This document shows positions 56,226-64,000 of a stretch of 64,000 bases of DNA, one piece after another. Position 1 is the stretch's first letter. Each line of letters starts with the position of its first letter. Source of the stretch: Cryptomeria japonica (Eukaryota; Streptophyta; Pinopsida; Cupressales; Cupressaceae); NCBI RefSeq assembly GCF_030272615.1, contig NC_081415.1:512705034-512769033 (forward strand), read 5' to 3'. The translations under genes and the position numbers were made by a program. The notes beneath the pieces are model-generated. The model was not told the DNA's origin. It did no database searches and was given only the letters and a program-made list of their open reading frames with translations.

Positions 56226-56672
56226 CATGTGTTGGCTTTAGCATACTAGGTCCTAAAGTGGATATCCTCATCTCTTTGAGAAAAGAGATTTTTGAGGCTC
56301 TTGTTCCAAGACTTAAGACACCGGAAGAGAAAATGCACTTACTCATCGGTACAATCTAGAGGACTAAAGCAACACTAAAGGATAGTGAAAGATTATACAA
56401 CAGTCTGAATGTTACTTTTATAACCCACCGGTTACAAGGATCATAATAGGAACTACACTCAATTGACATTGAATGACAACCTTTATCATTGATGCCAAAG
56501 GGGGAGTAGTAGAGGATGAGAAAAAGTTATAAGGATGAGAAAAATGTATGACAGAAGAGATCATCCCCCACATAGTTTTGACAATTTTGGTAAGACAATT
56601 TTGGACAACACTTTTGGATATACTTTTTGGCTTTTTCTCATGAGTGTTGCCATCAATTCCAAAGGGGGAGAT
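56226..56672 (+). other. 3' internal end of a copia-type element with polypurine tracts
   Basis: Ends GTTGCCATCAATTCCAAAGGGGGAGAT directly before an LTR start at 56673, matching the same segment of Cop-E. An earlier, similar GATGCCAAAGGGGGAG at 56490-56505 suggests a second, decayed tract. No coding content. Confidence 0.65.
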
Positions 56673-57449
56673 TGTTGGAAAATACACACTCGAATGAGAA
56701 ATTGTAGGTGATTGAAGGTATTTTCATTGATGATAACCTTACAATCCTATGGCACCGGAAGACACCAGCACAAGCATAGACACCGGCAGCGGTAGCGGCA
56801 AGATGTTTACCGACACCCTGACTTACAGGATTTTTGTTTATTGTATTTTGTATTTAATTGTAAAATATTTTTTTAAGCTAGCAAGGCATATTGTAATAAG
56901 GCTCATATATAAGTATGAGATCTTATAGAACATTTGGAATAAGGAAAATATGCGAGATGGATAATATGTGTGAATATTAAGGCAGATTGTGGAATAATGT
57001 TTATGATTATTGCAAGAGCTTAAAACGGTACTGAACCTGGCATAGTAGATGCTGAACTGAAGGAGTACATGACATTGGATTTACATAATCCACTTTTATA
57101 AGTCACTTCCTTTTTGTATTTAAACAGTGAGCTTCAGGTAGTTGGCCTTCCTGCATGTGCAGGCCCCTATTGTATCAGTAATATTCACTTATTGGCCAGT
57201 GAGCGAATATTGTGGGTCGCAAATCCCACCAAGGTTTTTCCCACATCGGGTTTCCTCATTAAAAATATTATGTTATGGTGTTCTTTCTATGTTGTGTTTA
57301 TTGTTCTTATTTACTGCATTAATTCCGGTTTATCGGTACATTGTTTTTACATGCAAATCATTTAATAAGTTTAGAAAATCCATAAACCATTTAGATACTA
57401 ATTCACCCCCCCCCCCCCCCCCCTCTCAGTATCTTTGGGAATCCTAACA
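56673..57449 (+). repeat. copia-type LTR, 777 bp
   Basis: TGTTGGAAAATACAC to GGAATCCTAACA, with the CCCACCAAGGTTTTTCCCAC block and ATTCACCCCCC...CTCTCAG near the end typical of this plant copia LTR type. It is preceded by a polypurine tract, so it is a 3' LTR. No partner is in the window, and it is not close to the Cop-E LTR. Confidence 0.8.
57406..57423 (+). repeat. 18-base C homopolymer
   Basis: Run of about 18 C inside the LTR, where relatives have 6 to 9 C. Length may be inexact in the assembly. Confidence 0.8.
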
Positions 57450-57489
57450 TAAGATACCTACATAAGTGGTAAAAATATATAAACAAGTC

Positions 57490-58669
57490 ATTGCATTCAT
57501 GGATAACAAGGATAATTGTTATATGGAGGTTGTTGAGCCTGAGACTTCATATATTTCAAAATTGCTATATAAGGTTTTAGGATCAGATTAGGTTGCTTGT
57601 GTTGATATACTACACAACAAGCCTAAGGACACTACTATCAAAAGGTTTAGTATTTATGAGGAAATATCAAATAATCTAATAAAAAATAAGGTGAATGAGA
57701 AGATTGAAAAAATGAAGTGTGATTTGGATTTGATGTTAGGAATATAGTCTAGAAGTACTTTTGAGGAATCTTGAGCTACTGTTGATGCCCCACAAGAACC
57801 CCAAGCACTAAGAAGAATATGAGGGTCTTAAACTATTACTGCCACACTTCCTACATCTTCTAAAACTACATGAATATCAATAATAAAAAATATATCTATT
57901 ACAATTATACAAGATAAGGTAAAGACAATTGAGCAAAGAGAGAAAAGATAAACATGGTTACTGTTGATGAAGAAGAAGAATAAATAAAAGATTTTGAAAT
58001 GAAGAGAAGAGAAAAGAAAATAAGTCAGGGAGAAGATGAAGGAATTTCAAAAAGAAATAATAAGGGAAAAGAAAAGATGAAGGGAGAAGTAAAGAAGCCT
58101 CCTCAGGAGACACCTGAACAAGAAACCTTTAAAATAGATGTCATGCTAAATGAAATTAAATGTCATATGGCACTAGATGAAACAACTAAATGTTATATAG
58201 CACTATAAGAAATAATGAAGTTGCATTTAGACATGACATTATATAGTCAAGAGATTAAAGAGAAAGAAATTATAATGTATGTGATGAAAAGTAATTTCAC
58301 CTTTAGTGATATTATTGACCAACTTCTAGAGAGGCTTGTGGAGGACCTAATAGAAAATAGAGAAGAATCATTGAAGTTAGAAGCTAAATTAAGAGAACAA
58401 GTTATTTGATAGTTTAGAACCATATTATTTGAGGAGGAGATAAAAACGATCACACAAAGAAAATCATAGGAGTTGAGAACAAAGAAGAGATTGAACACCC
58501 TAATAAGCACAAGAGAAGAAGAGAAAGATCAAGTGAAAAAGAAGACACAAGAATTTACTACAAGAATCCTAAAGGAGATGGAGGAAGAACAAGTTCATCC
58601 TAGTGATAGTGATTTGGAAGAAATTTCTAATATAAAAGACATTGATATGTTTTTTTTGGTGATTTTGTG
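57490..58669 (+). pseudogene. charged decayed frame, unknown
   Basis: Plus-strand pieces: MDNKDNCYMEVVEPETSYI and ILHNKPKDTTIKRFSIYEE with stops, then a Lys/Glu-rich run (MKRREKKISQGEDEGISKRN, PPQETPEQETFKIDVMLNEI), HLDMTLYSQEIKEKEIIMYV and a coiled-coil-like end. Its composition and order (Glu/Lys-rich then IDD-like helical segment) recall the middle and end of the Cop-E unknown frame, but I cannot show homology. The coding part of a further non-autonomous element is possible, since a polypurine-like tract lies at 60917. Confidence 0.35.
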
Positions 58670-60916
58670 ACAAAGATAGGTGGTGTAGTTGAGCTGAGTA
58701 AGGAGACTCATCTATGAGGAAAATGGTGTCTCCACCTTGCATAGACATAAGACAATTTTTAGAATGTTTTTATACACTAATTTATCTAAAAAATTTCCCA
58801 AGCTTTGAATTGGTTAGATAACAATTTCAATAAATTTTCGTTCAAAGATCATGTCTAGATTTGAAGATATTAAAGTTTTATTTTTTAAAGATGTGAATGA
58901 AAGTTTCAGAGTCAATTTTGAGGGCTTTAGAGGCTCCAAAATTACCCAAAACTATCAATAACTAGTGTAATTGGTTATAGATTGATAGGGCATGTCAAGA
59001 GATTTATGATGCTTCAGTGGTTCCTCAATCAAACACCTGGAAGTTACAGGCTCTTGAAGTAGAAAATAGTAAAATGCATCAGACACATAAATGTGTGTTT
59101 TGATACATCATAGGATGTCCAAGGTTGGAGATAAGATGGGTGTCACTTTATTGGGTGGTTTTAGCCCATGGTTTTGTAATATCATTTGTTGATTTAATAT
59201 ATTGTATCTCCTATATATGAGGTGTGTGAGATGGAGGTTGAGTATAAGAGTCTTATAGCTATTCAACTACCTATCAATCTTTAGTTGGTGGTACTCCTAT
59301 GAAAATATTGCTTTGCAATTATATTATAATTTAGTATTGATTTCTAAATAATATATTGAGTGGCTTTTGGAGTATGGGATTTTTCTCTTGGAATAGTCTT
59401 CCCCACATAAATCATTGTGTTTTGTTATGAATGTTGTTTATGTTTATTTCTATTATTTTTCTATATTAATTGTAAGGATCTATAAAAGTTTTTGCATTAA
59501 TCTCCTCTAAAAGTTAGTGTAGGAAGTTGTTATGCTTCTTAACTTCCTCGCATCCCCCTCTTAAGAAGTCTGATATAGATGTACAAGGTGTGTGCAAGGA
59601 TTTTAAGAGAATGTCCTTCCTCTAGGGAATACAAATGAAAATATGGAAAATAACATTTTCAAGGATTCAAGGAATGTTGGTGTTGAGGAGAATGCGGGTA
59701 TTGATAGAATATAGAGATTGCAAGAGAAGAGAAGTAAAATAATAATCCTAAGAATGTTTAGGATGAGGTTTAAAAGATAGATAAGAAGAAAGAAGATTCT
59801 TCAAGTAATCAAGATATTGGTAAGGGACCATTTGATTCCTTCAAAGACCTATTGGGTCTATAGATGCATTTTCAACTTATGTTGACACCACAACTATTGC
59901 ATCTTCCTACACATGAGGGATAAAGACATTTGTCAAATATTTTCCCTCTCCAAAATTTCAATTAGGTAACATCCCAAATGCATGAGCTACAAGAGGGATA
60001 CTATAGACACGTGCAAAGAAATCAAGTTAAATTGATGATGCAGTGATAGTTTAATAAAGAAGGGCTTATCAAAGGTAAATATTGATTCATCCTTAGCTCT
60101 AGAAAAAAAATTGAGGTTGCTAATGGTTTTTTTAAAGGATCATTCATAACACATTGAGAAGAAAGTAGACCAACAAGATTTATAAAATTTTAATGATAAG
60201 AGAATGACATAAGTGTTTAATCTGTGTGTCAATACACACAAAAAATAATATAATAAATTAAAGGAATTTTAGGATGGTATTGATGAAGCTAGGAGTCTTT
60301 AGCAATTTTATTTAATGCGGTAAAATTATATAAAGACAATCTAAAGATATATTAACTCTCAAATCTTTCAGTTGTCTAGAACCTATGATTTGACTAAGGA
60401 TAAGGATGGCTCCATCAGGGCTCAAGTGGAGGAACTTCATTTGCAACTATCTTTGTTGTAGGACCATATAAAAAATCAAGAAGCCATTTATTCTTTTGAG
60501 AGAAGTAGTGAAATTAAGGTTGGCTTCTCTATCTCGTATTTTGGGAGAAGCGAAGTAGATAGAGCAGAAGATGAAATTTTTGGATAATGTTGAGGTTGTT
60601 GAAGGCTTATATATAGGTTGAGTATCATAAAAAAGATCCTTCTCCAACTATGGAAATTTGGGATTCACCTCTTTTACATCTCCTAGTAATGCATAAATTT
60701 ATTTTACCTTCTAAGGGAGTTGCCAAGTCATAGAGGATGAAATCTTATGATTGTATAGTTTTCAGAGGTTTGTAGTACAATTTTTGAAGACTTTACATAT
60801 ATAGTATAAACTTTTGAGGTATATTTACCTAAGTGGGAGAATTATGTAATGAATACACACTATCCGAGTGAGTATACACAGTATTGTTTTGGTTGGTGTC
60901 TTTTGTCCTTGATGTC
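58670..60916. other. no recognisable gene
   Basis: AT-rich decayed sequence, plausibly the rest of the element beginning near 57490. No conserved motif or frame longer than about 65 codons. Confidence 0.4.
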
Positions 60917-63233
60917 AAAGGTGGAGAGATACTAGATAGATACCATATACTAAAGAGAACACAAATAAAGAGAGAAAGAATGTATATAGATGACTATCTG
61001 TCAAAATGGGAGTTTGTACAAAAGGAGAATATTTATAGATATATATGAGTTGTGATCACTGACAAAAGGGGTAGATTTTGGCAATATTTGTTATGATTGA
61101 TATCAACCTAATGTTTAAAAATATTTATTGTCATTGAGGAGATTAATAGAATATGTTTTGTAGGGTGTTATTAATTTAGATTATGGGTGAGTTATATTTG
61201 AGAGTAGTTGTTCCTCCAACTTAGTTAGTGTCTTGAGACTAGCAAGGAAGATAGTCTAGAGGTTCTGTATGTGTATCCATGGTAGGGTATCTTTCCAAAT
61301 GATTGGTAAGTATATGGTAATAATTTATTACATATGCTTTGTAATGTTCATGCAGTTATAATAGCTAGTGACTACATGTCCTAGATTCAGTTGAGTGACA
61401 TTTGTTATGTTTCATATTTGGTTGATAAAGGAAATCTATCTAAGTGTTGAATAAAGTATTTTCACAACTATACAAGTTAGTGATTTGGTCCATATTTTAC
61501 CACATTGCATCTTCTACTTGTGAATGTTTGTGATTTTTACTTGTAGTTTGTTAGGAGCCTACTAGACTAGGATTTCATTTCCTAATCACTTCTACAATAG
61601 AAGTTATAAGTGTTTGTTCTTAGAATCATAGTTTGATAGTGTAATGTGTCTCCATTGAATCATTAGAATGCTCTGCATTGTTCTACAATGATTTGCATGG
61701 TTGTGCAATTTTGGGAATATTTTCAAGAAGGTATAAGGGTTTAGTGATATGAGTTTCAAGTTAACTGGTGCTCCTTAGTATAGTATTCATTGTGTTGATG
61801 TGTACTAGTCTATCTTGTTTCTTGTAGTTTAGAAGTATTACTATTTTCTTCTTGAAATTGAAGATTGATTTCTTCACATAATATTTTTTAGAAAGGTTGT
61901 AGATGATCTACATGCCTCTATTTGGGTCTGTATGATGATTTTGGTTTCTTCCCAATGGTTTGGAGGCAAATAATTAATAGTTTTGACAAGAAATAATGAT
62001 ATTTGAGCCTACACGATGAGCTCCTTCATGCGTTCTAAAACTGGACATATTATATTGCTTTAAATGATGTGTTAATATGTGTTTGGGGTTTACCTATGCC
62101 TTAAGTTGATCTAAAACCTAATTTTTGGTTAATACATATGTTTGGAGCCGACCTATCATAGGCATAGATCTCATTTTATAAGTCTTAGTGGTGACAACCT
62201 AATTGATATTTTTATATTTAGCAAAGGATATATAGGAAAGGATAGATCATTTGTAATGTGATATGGATATGAAGTGCTGAGAAAATTTGTGATATGATGT
62301 GTGAAATATAATAGTGACATTTTAGTTGAGTATGAAGTGTGCTAAATTAGTACAACAAAGTGACTATCCTACAAAAGAGGACTATAACATTAGCTTAATT
62401 TAGATGCTTCTTCTATAATAGTTGAATTTATATTATTCATTAAAATATTCATGTATCTTGCTAGGAGATAGTGCATCTTCTTAGCTTGTCCTTTGTATCA
62501 TGCCCTAAGGTAGTGAGCTTCAAGTTACAAGTTCATTTAGGAAGTAGTGAGCTTCCTTTGATAAGTGGGTCCTAAAAAAATATTGTATTAACAAGTTTCA
62601 TATAGTGTGAGTTGATCCTCATGTTGTTATATGGAGCCTAATCAGACTCAGAGATTAATTTTTCACACTTTTATCAGTGCAATTTCTCCCCAAGTTATTC
62701 AACGGGGGTCTGGGCACAGCACCCCCAAGATAGGGTAGTGGGTCAGCACCCCTTGTAGGGTCTAGGAGAAGCACCCTTGGAATGCTGACTATCATGATAG
62801 AGGGTGAGGTAAAGGGGTAGCGCTCTTGAAATCTCAATTGACTTATTATTTTATAAAGGCATCGAGACTTATTTTTTCTATTAGCTGACATGTTCTAACC
62901 CTAATTTTGTAACTAACATGTCTTGATAAAAATGGAAAAGGGTTGGGATTGTTGGTTGTAATCAGTTCGATTTACTAGATAATAATATTGGACTATCTAT
63001 TTGATGGACATAGCATATATTTTATATTTTTTGCATGCAATTTATAACACCTCACTATAGCTTTTCTCTCCATGGGTTTTCCACATAAAAATCTTGGTTT
63101 TCATTTCTGGTGTATATCCTACTTTTGTTATTTACTTTTGTAGATCTGATTTAATGGTTAAAATATTAATGAGTGGTTAAGTTTTATATAATTTTAACTC
63201 AACCTCCTCTCAACAATATGGTTGTGTTCAACA
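60917..63233 (+). repeat. probable decayed copia-type LTR region
   Basis: AAAGGTGGAGAGAT at 60917-60930 resembles a polypurine tract (with TGATGTCAAAGG upstream, like Cop-E). The right end AACTCAACCTCCTCTC...TTCAACA followed by ATAGGATCTC resembles the Cop-E LTR end and primer site. The block CTCTCCATGGGTTTTCCACA at 63066 matches the reverse of the Cop-E LTR. At 2.3 kb it is longer than expected, so it may contain an insertion; the edges are inferred. Confidence 0.4.
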
Positions 63234-64000
63234 ATAGGATCTCTTAAAATCAATATAAACTTCTTCTTTGGGCCCACCAAGTACACATGGAGAGATGATG
63301 TAGTTTTGTAGTAGCATGACATGGACCCACCAAACTTTGTTTGAACACATGCATGTTGTTAGTATTTTAACATCTATCTAACTTAGCAAATGTTTGTAGT
63401 TTATTGGTCTTAAGAAATAGGATCACATGGATGCCTTATAGGCTTGCAGAAACCATTTGATCCACTATCCCCATGCTAACATTTCTTAATTCTACAATTT
63501 CATAGCTAAAGTAGAAGAGTCCCACATAGGTATTTTGAATGTTGAAATTTATTTAATTCTTAGGACCATGTCATTACCATTGATCTTTATTAACCCTCTG
63601 ACTTAGCTTAGTAATTTCTAGCAAAGGGTCCAATAAGAAACATTAGATTAGTGGCTTTATCTGTGACTTAAGTGATTGATAATGGGTAATATCGACTCAC
63701 TAAAGACATAAAATATAAATTCCCATACCAGGATGTGAGACTTAGGGTTTAATAAATATAGCAATTTACAAACCCTAACTAGGCCAGATTGCTTGACAAA
63801 ATGATTCTAGGGCTAAAATTGTCAAAGATAGCTAAAACAATAAAAACAAAATGCCTATGATAAATGTTCAACATATCCATACCATTATTGTGTATGAGTA
63901 ATATATAATCAATATTTTTCAATGTATAGAACAAATCATGACAAATTTGCAGCTTTGCATGACAACATATGCCAACATTTTTCAACTATTGTATAATCAA
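63234..64000. other. no recognisable feature
   Basis: AT-rich sequence without supported frames, LTR edges or repeats. Confidence 0.5.

Noticed and set aside
62655-62891. 78-codon minus-strand frame with Pro/Arg-rich segment
   Set aside because: Arises from an AGCACCCC-type local repeat; no conserved motif.

Overview
The window looks like repeat-dense nuclear DNA of a land plant with a large genome, possibly a gymnosperm (a weak inference from the very long, nested, slowly decaying retroelements). I see no rRNA, tRNA, CRISPR or bacterial-type operon. Nearly everything recognisable is an LTR retrotransposon or an L1-type LINE, plus one broken multi-exon gene. Mismatch counts are by eye.

1-25354 is one nested stack. 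Gyp-A is an old Ty3/gypsy element on the minus strand: 5' LTR 23745-25354, gag, protease, RT, RNase H, integrase, chromodomain, and a 3' LTR ending at 3476. Three younger elements sit inside it. Cop-B (4581-9733, minus) is a near-pristine non-autonomous copia element in the integrase region, with a 5-bp target duplication and LTRs differing at 4 of 483 positions. Non-C (11294-21855, plus) is a 10.6-kb gypsy-like element without pol, inserted at the RT region. LTR-D (1-2279, minus) cuts the Gyp-A 3' LTR and runs off the left edge. The 3' LTR end of Gyp-A also carries a 616-bp tandem duplication whose copies look identical.

25355-27727 holds exons of a plus-strand host-like gene. A SET-domain-like exon is cut by the Gyp-A insertion and has a frameshift; downstream exons keep compatible splice phases up to 26852. 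27740-29545 is a shortened relative of Cop-B (Cop-B2, plus).

29586-39345 is a minus-strand L1-type LINE (LINE-1: ORF1 with a DUF4283-like domain, then the endonuclease start). It is interrupted by Cop-E (31546-38984, minus), a copia-type element with a gag carrying four zinc knuckles and, where pol should be, a long decayed reading frame I cannot identify. 39346-42500 is AT-rich with no recognisable gene.

42505-56225 holds two plus-strand gypsy bodies of one family (Gyp-H, then Gyp-F) that appear to share one LTR (45170-47157). Gyp-F is split in its RT by LINE-2 (50061-55910, minus), a 5'-truncated LINE with endonuclease, RT, zinc region and RNase H, followed by an unusual extra ORF. 56226-63233 contains copia-type 3' ends, LTRs and a charged decayed ORF. 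The last 770 bases show nothing.

The most notable theme is that three unrelated retroelements (Cop-B, Cop-E, LINE-2), plus Non-C, each carry a reading frame of unknown function where it is not expected. The Cop-B frame is fully open and its element is young.
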